From NCBI RefSeq assembly GCF_963668385.1, contig NZ_OY764327.1, positions 1,240,001 to 1,304,000 on the forward strand: a stretch of 64,000 nt of DNA, given 5' to 3'. Shown piece by piece: positions 38,223-47,127 of this stretch. Under the pieces are notes generated by a model that ran no database searches, was not told where the DNA came from, and was given only the letters and a program-made list of their open reading frames with translations. The stretch comes from an uncultured Carboxylicivirga sp. (GTDB lineage: Bacteria > Bacteroidota > Bacteroidia > Bacteroidales > Marinilabiliaceae). Made by a program: the position numbers and the translations under genes. Every line of letters starts with the position of its first letter. Within the stretch, counting starts at the first letter, position 1.

Positions 38223-39455
38223 ATGGCACTTAACTATTTGTGGATTGCATTTTTTTTAATCGCTTTTATTGTTGGATTAGTTCGTTTGATCTTTTTCGGC
38301 GATGTTGATGTGTTCCCAAATATGATTAATGCCACATTTGACAGTGCCAAAACAGGATTTGATATTTCATTGGGTTTAACTGGGGCATTAACTCTTTGGA
38401 TGGGCTTAATGAAAGTAGGTGAGAAAGGAGGGATGGTACAAATTATGTCAAAAGCCATCGGTCCATTTTTTAGCCGATTGTTTCCCGAATTACCTAAAAA
38501 TCATCCTGCCTATGGTAGCATGATGATGAATATTGCAGCAAACATGCTAGGGCTCGATAACGCAGCCACTCCTGTTGGCCTAAAAGCCATGAAAGAGCTT
38601 CAGGAGTCAAATCCACAAAAAGATACAGCTTCTAATGCACAGATTATGTTTTTGGTACTAAACACCAGTGGTTTAACAATTATTCCCATTAGTGTTATGG
38701 CCATCCGCGCTACTAAAGGAGCAGTTAATCCATCTGATATTTTTCTGCCTATTTTACTGGCCACTTTTTTCAGTACACTAGTTGGAATTATATCAGTATC
38801 AATAGTACAACGAATCAACTTATTTGATAAAATCATATTGGCCTATCTGGGTGGTTTTACAACTATTATTGGAGGACTTATTTGGTACTTATCATCACTA
38901 CCACGAGATATGGTTAATACCATTTCGTTATTGGGATCCAACCTATTACTATTCTCCATTATTGTTGCTTTTATTTTGATGGCGATACGCAAAAAAGAGA
39001 ATGTATATGATTGTTTTATCGAAGGTGCTAAAGAAGGCTTTGGAATTGCCATTAAAATCATTCCTTTCCTGGTGGCTATATTGGTAGCTATTGGTGTTTT
39101 TCGTGAATCGGGAGCAATGAATTTTTTGGTTGATGGCATAGGCCATTTTTTTGCTTTCATTGGTATGGATACACGCTTTGTTGATGCTTTACCAACTGCC
39201 TTTATGAAACCTTTAAGTGGAGGAGCAGCCCGAGGAATGATGGTAGATGCACTTAGTACTTTTGGAGTCGATTCTTTTGTTGGAAAAGTAGCCAGTACCA
39301 TTCAAGGATCCACCGACACGACTTTTTATGTACTAGCTGTTTACTTTGGATCGGTAGGAGTAAAGCGAACCCGACATGCAGTTGGTTGTGGTTTAATCGC
39401 CGATTTATCTGGAATTATTGCTTCAATCTGGCTAGCTTACTTATTTTTTGGATAA
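38223..39455 (+). CDS. SpmA-SpmB fused nucleoside-recognition (GATE) membrane protein
   Basis: 410 residues with about ten hydrophobic segments. Two GATE domains are visible: the SpmA-like half (ISLGLTGALTLWMGLMKVGEKGG, MMMNIAANMLGLDNAATPVGLKAM) and the SpmB-like half (FLVAILVAIGVFRESGAMNFL, PTAFMKPLSGGAARGMM, IQGSTDTTFYVLAVYFGSVG). In spore-formers SpmA and SpmB are separate. Non-sporulating Bacteroidota carry the fusion, with unknown, presumably transport-related, function. The stop codon directly abuts that of the convergent kinase with no gap. Confidence 0.9.
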   Translation: MALNYLWIAFFLIAFIVGLVRLIFFGDVDVFPNMINATFDSAKTGFDISLGLTGALTLWMGLMKVGEKGGMVQIMSKAIGPFFSRLFPELPKNHPAYGSMMMNIAANMLGLDNAATPVGLKAMKELQESNPQKDTASNAQIMFLVLNTSGLTIIPISVMAIRATKGAVNPSDIFLPILLATFFSTLVGIISVSIVQRINLFDKIILAYLGGFTTIIGGLIWYLSSLPRDMVNTISLLGSNLLLFSIIVAFILMAIRKKENVYDCFIEGAKEGFGIAIKIIPFLVAILVAIGVFRESGAMNFLVDGIGHFFAFIGMDTRFVDALPTAFMKPLSGGAARGMMVDALSTFGVDSFVGKVASTIQGSTDTTFYVLAVYFGSVGVKRTRHAVGCGLIADLSGIIASIWLAYLFFG

Positions 39456-41129
39456 TTACACTATATGATTTTCAACAACCGTACCTGATAATTTAAACTG
39501 GTTACACGGTAATTTAATATAAAAGGTTGAGCCTTTACCTAACTCTGAATCGAGCCAAATTACGCCACCCAACATTTTTACATACTCTTTTGTGATCGAA
39601 AGCCCTAATCCCGATCCTTCAAATTCACTTGAGTAAGATATATCAGCCCTTACAAACTGATTAAAAACTACATCTTGCTTATCTTTACTTATACCTATTC
39701 CTGTATCAGATATCGAAAATTTAGCAAACGAATCAGTTATAGCATACTTAATAATAACCTTACCTGAATACGTAAACTTGATGGCATTTTTTATTAGGTT
39801 AGTAAGAATTGAATGTAACTTGTATTCATCGGTTTTTAACAAACAATTATTACAATGGTGTTTACTCTGTTCGGTAATTAATTCAATTCCTTTTTCTTTA
39901 GCTTCAATACTAAAAAATTCCTGAATCTCATCCATCATATTATTCAAATTCAATTCTTTTAGGATAAGTTTCTCGGCCCCAGACTCAATTTTAGAAATAT
40001 CAATAATATTATTGATAGTTGACAACATTCGTGCACCACTTTTTTGTATTAAACTGATATAATAACTCTGTTCTTCCGATCCATAATCTGCGGATTTTAA
40101 CAAATCAGAAAAACCTAATATACCATTCATAGGAGTACGAATTTCATGACTCATATTAGCTAAAAAGGCTGACTTCATCTGATCACTAACTTCAGCTCTA
40201 ACTTTAGCTAATTCTAATTCCTGACGAATAATATTATTCAGTTCCAATTGATGTTGCAGATGCTTTGTTTTTAACCGAACCTGCTTTTTTAATATCCGAT
40301 TAAAAAACAACAATAAACCTATAATCAACATTATAACACTGGACCACACTACGATATCCTTAATATAATAGCGCCAATTATTAACGGGTTTATCATATTG
40401 CTTGATCCATTTATCGTATATATCTTTGTAGGTACCATTAGCCATAATAATCTCCAGACCATTATTAAGTATCTCGGCTAATTCGGGGTATTTAGCACTT
40501 ACTTTGAATCCCATGTTCCGTTCTAGAAACACTTCGTTAGCAGCTGTTACATAGCTATAGTTATTCAGCTTAGCATAATAACTCCCAGCAATCTTCTGCG
40601 CCATTGCACAAATAACATCTTTCTGTCGAAGAGCTTCAAAGAGTTGATCATAATCATCAACAAAAACAAACGTTGCATTTGGATTTAATGAAAGAACATA
40701 ATGCTCCAATACATCATTTTTCCAGATAGCAACTTTGGGTTTAGTCTCTGTTCGCAAATCTTTAAATGAAAAGGAAGAGCGATAATTACTATTAAAGAAA
40801 AAGCAATGACTCGTATTAATAACTGAACGAGTATAAAGGTATTTATTATCGGGGGTTCCTGGATAATGAATTCCAGCAACACCATGTATTTCTCCGGCTA
40901 CTAACGACTTATTAATATCCTCCCAATCGCCAACAAGTATGTTTATCTGACCATTATAAATTTGATTAATCGCTTTTATAATATCGATATTAAAACCTAC
41001 AATCTGCCCCTCAGTATTATAGTAATGATATGGAGGATAATTATTGCTCACCATAACATTATACTCCCCCATTGCACTAAGCCGAGGCAATAACGTAACT
41101 AATATTGTAATAACGAATATGGTACGCAT
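39456..41129 (-). CDS. Sensor histidine kinase with periplasmic SBP_3 domain
   Basis: 557 residues. After a signal-like N-terminus, residues 22-245 match an extracellular solute-binding family 3 domain ([44 protein letters not shown]). One transmembrane helix spans 257-276, then a coiled coil. HisKA has H328 in [12 protein letters not shown]. HATPase_c shows [21 protein letters not shown] and GSGLGLSI. There is no receiver or DNA-binding domain, so this is not an HTCS, and no response regulator lies nearby. It is divergent from susC, but the SBP_3 type usually senses amino acids or similar small molecules. A link to the sugar locus is possible but unproven. Confidence 0.93.
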   Translation of the reverse strand: MRTIFVITILVTLLPRLSAMGEYNVMVSNNYPPYHYYNTEGQIVGFNIDIIKAINQIYNGQINILVGDWEDINKSLVAGEIHGVAGIHYPGTPDNKYLYTRSVINTSHCFFFNSNYRSSFSFKDLRTETKPKVAIWKNDVLEHYVLSLNPNATFVFVDDYDQLFEALRQKDVICAMAQKIAGSYYAKLNNYSYVTAANEVFLERNMGFKVSAKYPELAEILNNGLEIIMANGTYKDIYDKWIKQYDKPVNNWRYYIKDIVVWSSVIMLIIGLLLFFNRILKKQVRLKTKHLQHQLELNNIIRQELELAKVRAEVSDQMKSAFLANMSHEIRTPMNGILGFSDLLKSADYGSEEQSYYISLIQKSGARMLSTINNIIDISKIESGAEKLILKELNLNNMMDEIQEFFSIEAKEKGIELITEQSKHHCNNCLLKTDEYKLHSILTNLIKNAIKFTYSGKVIIKYAITDSFAKFSISDTGIGISKDKQDVVFNQFVRADISYSSEFEGSGLGLSITKEYVKMLGGVIWLDSELGKGSTFYIKLPCNQFKLSGTVVENHIV

Positions 41130-41432
41130 TCTAACAATTAATAAAACCTTGATTTATCTTCCCACTAAATCTTTACAGCTAACAAATCTAATCATTAAGA
41201 CTTAAATTCAACACGAATGCAAATTTAATAATTGTAAACAGTTATTGTCAATCTATATTTTTAAACATTCATACACACAATTAAAACCTCAGGAAACAAG
41301 ACTTATAAACGATAAACATTTTTTAACCTTTAAACATTTGTACGAATATCATAACCATTTGTGTAGGTATAAATGCCTACTTTCAACATAAATTTGAAGA
41401 AGAAAAATAGTACACGAAAAATCTACAAATTT
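41130..41432. other. Divergent intergenic region between the sensor kinase and susC
   Basis: 303 bases, AT-rich. Contains the first copy of the locus-wide element, AACATTTGTAC, at 41333-41343. A second CATTTGT lies exactly 21 bases downstream (41335 and 41356), on the same helix face. A -7-like box TAAATTTG lies at 41389-41396. The frame is open up to an ATG at 41373, but the promoter elements make 41433 the better susC start. Confidence 0.55.
41333..41362 (+). promoter_or_regulatory. Candidate activator site upstream of susC (copy 1 of 3)
   Basis: AACATTTGTAC begins exactly 100 bases before the preferred susC start (41433). The same string recurs 99 and 100 bases before the GH127 and second GH146 genes. 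A CATTTGT repeat 21 bases apart suggests a direct-repeat site for a dimeric activator. No good -33 box precedes the -7 box, as expected for an activated promoter. Confidence 0.55.
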
Positions 41433-44390
41433 ATGAATGACAAAATCAAACGATCTGGAAGATCCAGTTGCAACCCTCTATCAGTTCTACTGATACTTGG
41501 GTTCTTGTTTACTTCTTCAGCTATTTTTGCCCAAAATAAAGTTGAAGGTGTAATTTACGACGAGACCCACTCTCCACTGCCGGGCGCCGCCATAATGATT
41601 AAAGGAACGTCGGAAGGTACCATCACCGACATTGATGGTCATTTTAGCATTAGTGCTGAAGCAACTGATGTATTGGTGGTTTCTTTTATTGGTTACAAAA
41701 ACTTCGAAATTTTGGTTGCCAATCAGGCATCTTTAACCATCAACTTAGAACCTGAGTCGGTTGGATTAAATGAAGTGGTTGCCATTGGTTACGGAACCCA
41801 AAAGAAGGGAGATATTACCAGTGCTATTTCAAGTGTTAAATCAGAAGATTTCTTAGCTGGTAATGTCCAAAATGCTGCAGACCTAATCAAAGGTCAGGTT
41901 GCAGGTTTGGTAATCACCAAAGCGTCGGGTAATCCCAATGCAAATTCAAGCATTAACATTAGAGGTATGGTTTCTCTAAAAGGAGGTACATCACCATTAG
42001 TTTTAGTTGATGGAATACCTGGTGATTTAAATACAGTAGCTCCTGAAAACATTGCCTCAATTGATGTATTAAAAGATGCATCTGCAGCTGCAATTTATGG
42101 AACTAGAGGGGCTGCAGGTGTAATTATTATTACAACAAAAGGGGGGAAACGGCAGGGTAAACCAGTTGTTTCATATGATGGTTACTATACTGGTTCTGAA
42201 TTCTATAAAAAAGCAGATTTTATGGGTCCAGAGGATATTCGAAATGGATTAACTAGCTTAACTGATGCCGGTTATAATACCGATTGGTTAAAAGCAATTT
42301 CTCAAAGAGCATATACCCAAAATCATAGCGTGAGTGTGAGTGGTGGAACAGAAAACGCTACTTATGCAGCTAACGTAACTTATCGTGACGAAAGAGGAAT
42401 AATAAAGTCAACAGAAAGAAATCAATTAAAAGTAAATTTCGACTTAAATCAATATTTCTTAGATGATAAATTAAAGGTAAACCTTAATATTGTAAAAGGC
42501 TTAATAAAACATGACATTTCTGATCCTGACTATGCCTATCGTCAGGCTTTAATTCGTAACCCAACTCTTCCTGTATATAACAATGATGGTACATATCGAG
42601 AAGTTGATGTATTTCAGTGCTATAATCCTGTAGCAATATTAAATGAAAAAGATGGTGAAAACCGAAGTGAATATACAAGAATTACAGGTAATTTAACTGT
42701 TGAACCAATTATGGGTTGGAAAACAAACCTAATGGTAGCAACACATCGAAGTTTTTCAAACGATAAAACCTATACCACTTCCAATTTCTACACTGCCAAA
42801 ACTGATAATAAAGTTGGAGAAGCTTATCAAAAATCTTATAACGACCAAAATGATTATTTAGAAATAACTTCTAATTACGATAAAACAATAAATAGCCACC
42901 GAATCTCTGCACTAGCAGGATATAGTTATCAAGATCATATGGAAGAAAATTTCTGGGCTTCTAACTATGGATTCCCAAGTGATTATAATTCATATAACCG
43001 AATGACAATTGGTACTGCACTTGCAGAAGGTCATGCTAGTATGGATAGTGAGAAGAAAGAAGACAAACTAATAGGATTTTTTGGTAGAGTTAGCTACGGC
43101 TATCAAAATAAGTATAATTTACTAGCTAGTATAAGACACGAAGGTTCTTCTAAATTTGGTGATAATTATAAATGGGGAAATTTCCCATCTGTTTCTTTAG
43201 GATGGACTATTAGTAATGAATCTTTTATGCAATCATTACTCTGGCTTAACAATTTAAAACTAAGAGCCGGATATGGAGTTACAGGTGTTATTCCAAAAGA
43301 TCCTTATAAATCAATTGTAAGGTATGGTTATGATGGAAGTAGTTACTATGATGGTAACAATTTTGTAAAAAGCTTAGTTATAAAATCAAATCCTAATCCC
43401 GACTTAAAATGGGAGGTTTCTAAAGAATACAATGTTGGTTTTGATTTATCTGTTTTAAACGACCGACTTGGCGTTTCAGCTAACTACTATTGGAAAACTA
43501 CAACCGATATGTTATATGATTATAGCGTTACTATTCCTCCTAACCGTTATACTGAAACCTTAGCCAATGTTGGAGAGATGCAAAACACAGGATTTGATTT
43601 TTCAATAAATGCCACTCCTGTAAAATTAAGCAAATTTGTTTGGCAAACAGTAATAACAGCAACTCACAATAAAAACAAATTAGTGAGTTTATCAAACGAC
43701 CTTTATGAAAGTAAAAACTTTTTATATACCAATTATGCAACTGATCCTATCTCTTTACCAACTCATAGAGTAGAAATTGGTCAATCTATGGGACAGTTTT
43801 ATGGTATGAAATCAGTAGGACTTACTGAAGATGGATATTGGTTAATTGAGAACCCAGAAACTGGAGAAGCAGTGAAATTTGATGAAGATGTGAAGGCCGA
43901 TCCTAAATATCGCCAATATTTAGGATCAGGACTTCCAAAAGTTACAATTGGATGGAACAATACTTTTACATACAAACAATTTGATCTAGTTACACAAATG
44001 AGTGGTCAATTTGGGCATAAAATATTAAATGCTCAACGTATGTTTTATCAAAATAATTACATTCAATACAATCGCCTTAAATCAGCAGCTGATGTAGTTT
44101 ATGGAGTAGCTCCTTTATCACAAAACTTATCACAAACTTTTGTTAGTTACTTCTTAGAAGATGGTGATTATATGAAAATGGATAATATCACTTTAGGGTA
44201 TACAATAAGGCCAAATGAATACGTTTCAAAAGTACGGTTGTATGTTTCTGTCGACAATGCTTTTGTTATAACTAATTATTCTGGTCTGGATCCTGAATTA
44301 CCAACTGACTTTAATAAAGCTGGTTTAGATGATAGGGATAAATATCCTTCAATTCGATCATTTACTGTCGGCCTAAATGTTACTTTTTAA
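41433..44390 (+). CDS. SusC/RagA-family TonB-linked outer-membrane transporter
   Basis: About 985 residues from the ATG at 41433 (alternative 41373). Signal peptide ends at AIFAQ. A carboxypeptidase-D regulatory-like domain follows (VEGVIYDETHSPLPGAAIMI...FSI). The plug comes next with the SusC signatures AIGYGTQKKGD, IRGM, LVDGIPGDL, IDVLKDASAAAIYGTRGAAG. The barrel ends in IRSFTVGLNVTF with a terminal aromatic. There is no STN domain, so no sigma/anti-sigma coupling is expected. It imports oligosaccharides or glycopeptides captured by the SusD partner, energised by TonB. It is the first gene of the locus, followed 44 bases later by susD. The distal part is visibly more AT-rich than the first 230 codons. 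Confidence 0.95.
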   Translation: MNDKIKRSGRSSCNPLSVLLILGFLFTSSAIFAQNKVEGVIYDETHSPLPGAAIMIKGTSEGTITDIDGHFSISAEATDVLVVSFIGYKNFEILVANQASLTINLEPESVGLNEVVAIGYGTQKKGDITSAISSVKSEDFLAGNVQNAADLIKGQVAGLVITKASGNPNANSSINIRGMVSLKGGTSPLVLVDGIPGDLNTVAPENIASIDVLKDASAAAIYGTRGAAGVIIITTKGGKRQGKPVVSYDGYYTGSEFYKKADFMGPEDIRNGLTSLTDAGYNTDWLKAISQRAYTQNHSVSVSGGTENATYAANVTYRDERGIIKSTERNQLKVNFDLNQYFLDDKLKVNLNIVKGLIKHDISDPDYAYRQALIRNPTLPVYNNDGTYREVDVFQCYNPVAILNEKDGENRSEYTRITGNLTVEPIMGWKTNLMVATHRSFSNDKTYTTSNFYTAKTDNKVGEAYQKSYNDQNDYLEITSNYDKTINSHRISALAGYSYQDHMEENFWASNYGFPSDYNSYNRMTIGTALAEGHASMDSEKKEDKLIGFFGRVSYGYQNKYNLLASIRHEGSSKFGDNYKWGNFPSVSLGWTISNESFMQSLLWLNNLKLRAGYGVTGVIPKDPYKSIVRYGYDGSSYYDGNNFVKSLVIKSNPNPDLKWEVSKEYNVGFDLSVLNDRLGVSANYYWKTTTDMLYDYSVTIPPNRYTETLANVGEMQNTGFDFSINATPVKLSKFVWQTVITATHNKNKLVSLSNDLYESKNFLYTNYATDPISLPTHRVEIGQSMGQFYGMKSVGLTEDGYWLIENPETGEAVKFDEDVKADPKYRQYLGSGLPKVTIGWNNTFTYKQFDLVTQMSGQFGHKILNAQRMFYQNNYIQYNRLKSAADVVYGVAPLSQNLSQTFVSYFLEDGDYMKMDNITLGYTIRPNEYVSKVRLYVSVDNAFVITNYSGLDPELPTDFNKAGLDDRDKYPSIRSFTVGLNVTF

Positions 44391-44434
44391 TTAGGCATAA
44401 CTCAATGGTTATCAAACTTGAAAATAGAAAAGAA

Positions 44435-46093
44435 ATGAAAATACATAATAGGATTAATAAGTTTCTAGCTGGTCTAATTATTTTAGTCATAAGTGTTACT
44501 TCTTGTACAGATTTAGACGAAAAACTATATAGCGAAATACCCGAAGATGGATACGAATTTACAAACGAAGACATTAATGCAATGTTTGGATCTGTATATT
44601 TAAAATTAAGGGAAACATATTGGGGATGGAATACAACTTTTGATTTATACGAGGAATCTTCTGATCTGATTATGACTCCATTAAGAATTGGTATTGGTTG
44701 GGGAGACTTATATGTTAACATGCATAAACATACATATAGTGCCACAACTGAACATTTCAATAATTTTTGGATTGCAGCATACGGAGCAGTTAGTAACTGT
44801 AACTCATTACTAGAGTACGATTTAGTAAAAAACTCCCCCTCCGCTAAAGCCGAGCTTAGAGGTGTCAGAGGTCTATGTTACTATCTTCTATTTGATAATT
44901 TTAGAAATATTCCTTTAGATACTGTATTTACACACGAAGATGGTTTTATTCCAGCCCAGGAAGATCCTCAAGTAGTCTTTGATTTTATTGAAAAAGAAAT
45001 GACATACGTAAAAAATACATTAAAAGATGAACCAATTAAATATGGTCAATTTAACTACTATGCTGCATGCATGGTTTTAGCTAAAATGTATTTAAACTAT
45101 AATGTATGGTTTGGAGCAAATGATAACACATACTATCAGAAAGCTTATGAACAAGTCAACGACATTATAAATAATGGCCCTTTTTCGTTAGCCGGATCTT
45201 ACAACGAACCTTTTTTAGCAGATGGATCGACTTGCCAAGAAGTAATCTATGGAATAGTCTTTAATTCACTATTCACTGATCCAAACAATTATCTTGCTAA
45301 CAAATGCTTATACAATGGAAGCCAGGCAACATTTGGTATTAAAGCTGAATTATGGAACGGCAGCTGCGCTGTACCACAGTTTATAGATACATATGATCCT
45401 GATGATTCAAGACTTAAAGACACATGGTTAGTAGGACCACAAGTAGATCAATCTGGTTCTCCTATAATCATAGAAGGTACTCCTCTTGTATATACGCAAA
45501 GTGTGCATAGTATTGATCTTCCGGGAGCATATTTAACTGAAGGAGCCAGATTTCATAAATATGAAATAAAAAGTGGTAATATTGGAACAAGGGATGATGA
45601 TGTTCCATTTTTTAGACTTACAGATGCGTATATGATAAAGGCCGAGTGTTTACTGCGATTAGGAGAATACAAAGGTGAAACTGAGCAAACTGCTGCTGAT
45701 ATTGTAACCATGATTCGTCAACGCGCATTTAGAAGTAATCCTTCTAAAGCAGTAAGAACAGTTGCGGAATTAAAAGGCCCTAGTGTATATAATTACGGAC
45801 ATCAGGAGAACAGAGCCGCTCAAGGAGATCCAGACAATTGGATTATTACCGAAGAAGGTGGCGATGACATTGAATTAGGTGGCTTTCTTGATGATTTAGC
45901 ATGGGAATTTGTTGGAGAACACCATCGTCGTCAAGATCTCATTAGATTTAAATTAACCAATGGAAACAGTGTATACATAGGTAAATCGAGGTTCTGTATG
46001 GATAAACATAGTGATTCCTACAAAGAAATATTTCCAATCCCTGAATTACGTATGAATGCCAACTCTAAACTTGTTCAAAACCCAGGTTATTAA
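44435..46093 (+). CDS. SusD/RagB-family surface nutrient-binding lipoprotein
   Basis: About 552 residues from the ATG at 44435; the lipobox SVTSC places the lipidated Cys at 24. An upstream ATG at 44405 would add ten residues without function. SusD features are the N-terminal tetratricopeptide-like helices (AELRGVRGLCYYLLFDNF), FRLTDAYMIKAECLLRLGEY, LDDLAWEFVGEHHRRQDLIRF and the C-terminal KEIFPIPELRMNANSKLVQNPGY. It caps the SusC barrel at the cell surface. Very low GC compared with the hydrolase genes further on. Confidence 0.95.
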   Translation: MKIHNRINKFLAGLIILVISVTSCTDLDEKLYSEIPEDGYEFTNEDINAMFGSVYLKLRETYWGWNTTFDLYEESSDLIMTPLRIGIGWGDLYVNMHKHTYSATTEHFNNFWIAAYGAVSNCNSLLEYDLVKNSPSAKAELRGVRGLCYYLLFDNFRNIPLDTVFTHEDGFIPAQEDPQVVFDFIEKEMTYVKNTLKDEPIKYGQFNYYAACMVLAKMYLNYNVWFGANDNTYYQKAYEQVNDIINNGPFSLAGSYNEPFLADGSTCQEVIYGIVFNSLFTDPNNYLANKCLYNGSQATFGIKAELWNGSCAVPQFIDTYDPDDSRLKDTWLVGPQVDQSGSPIIIEGTPLVYTQSVHSIDLPGAYLTEGARFHKYEIKSGNIGTRDDDVPFFRLTDAYMIKAECLLRLGEYKGETEQTAADIVTMIRQRAFRSNPSKAVRTVAELKGPSVYNYGHQENRAAQGDPDNWIITEEGGDDIELGGFLDDLAWEFVGEHHRRQDLIRFKLTNGNSVYIGKSRFCMDKHSDSYKEIFPIPELRMNANSKLVQNPGY

Positions 46094-46113
46094 TTCTTAT
46101 TTAAAAGTGTAAT

Positions 46114-47121
46114 ATGAAAAAGATAAATATATATTTTCTGGCAACCTGCTTTTTAATAGGCCTGTATAGCTGTGAAGACTATGATGATTATTCCAGCAAA
46201 CGAGTATATGCCGAAAATGAAAACCCTTACTTAAGGATTGATGCAGATGCTACGATTATAAATGAAACTGAATTTGAAGTGGGGCGATTTGCGCCTCACA
46301 CCATTCCGTTGGAAGACTACTCAGAGGTATTCGAAGCCGAAATGGGAATGACTGTCGACCAGGTAATAAGTGGCCTTAAAAACGGAACTGTTCTATTTTA
46401 TAATATTAATTTAAGTAAAAACATCTGGAATAAAGCTCCTAAAACAAAAGGTTCTACAGGATGGTATTATAATACTTCTGGTGTTATTTCATCTGAAGGA
46501 GACGAGAATTTAACTGCTACCGTTGAAATTGACGAAAACAGTAAATCAATAGTTGTAGATGTTTTAGACGAAGCGATTGCTGGAACAAACTATGCTATTA
46601 ATGTTGGATTTGCTGTAGATGGACCCGATTACGATAAATATGTTCGTTTTGTGTTTAATCTTTCAATAACAGATCCTTCTCTAATCATCACAAATTTAAA
46701 TATCCCAACAGGCGATTATGCTGCAGCAAGTATTGATTTAACACAATATGCTGATGTTATTGAATACAATATCGGAATGCCATTGGATGAGTTTGTAAAA
46801 AGTTTCGATCACAATGAAGAAGGACCAATTCATATGTATATGGTTGATGTTACTGATCCTGCAAACCCTGTATGGGATTTAGAAAGTGGATATACTGCAA
46901 ACGCACCTGGATATTGGTTAGATGCTTCAATGAAAGTATGTAGCTGGGGCGATACTGGTTTTTCTCTATTTACAGAAACAGACCTTGGCGGCAAACTTCT
47001 CAACATTGGTAGAGCACCAGGAATTTCAGCAGGAACAAAATATAAACTTTGTATTGGTTTTAAAAATACAACTGATGATACTAAATTCTTTAGATTTATT
47101 ATAACAGCAACCCTCGAATAG
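46114..47121 (+). CDS. Surface lipoprotein with two DUF4859 repeats (putative glycan-binding protein)
   Basis: 335 residues. Lipobox LYSC gives lipidation at Cys20. Two tandem units are seen: about 55-190 (ETEFEVGRFAPHTIPLEDYSE, then GTNYAINVGFAVDG) and about 195-335 (NIPTGDYAAASIDLTQYADV, then GTKYKLCIGFKNTT). Both match the DUF4859 pattern and also resemble the C-terminal domain of the next protein. The position after SusD is where surface glycan-binding proteins are encoded. No catalytic residues. It may bind glycan or protein backbone outside the cell. Confidence 0.75.
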   Translation: MKKINIYFLATCFLIGLYSCEDYDDYSSKRVYAENENPYLRIDADATIINETEFEVGRFAPHTIPLEDYSEVFEAEMGMTVDQVISGLKNGTVLFYNINLSKNIWNKAPKTKGSTGWYYNTSGVISSEGDENLTATVEIDENSKSIVVDVLDEAIAGTNYAINVGFAVDGPDYDKYVRFVFNLSITDPSLIITNLNIPTGDYAAASIDLTQYADVIEYNIGMPLDEFVKSFDHNEEGPIHMYMVDVTDPANPVWDLESGYTANAPGYWLDASMKVCSWGDTGFSLFTETDLGGKLLNIGRAPGISAGTKYKLCIGFKNTTDDTKFFRFIITATLE

Positions 47122-47127
47122 AATTAA

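Noticed and set aside
39456-41129. Considered as a hybrid two-component system regulator (HTCS) of the locus
   Set aside because: The sequence ends after HATPase_c; there is no receiver or HTH domain, and the sensor is SBP_3 rather than a Y_Y_Y propeller.
41373-41432. Upstream ATG (41373) as the susC start
   Set aside because: A -7-like box lies at 41389-41396 and the 100-bp spacing to the shared element fits 41433. The extra residues are basic and precede an already complete signal peptide.
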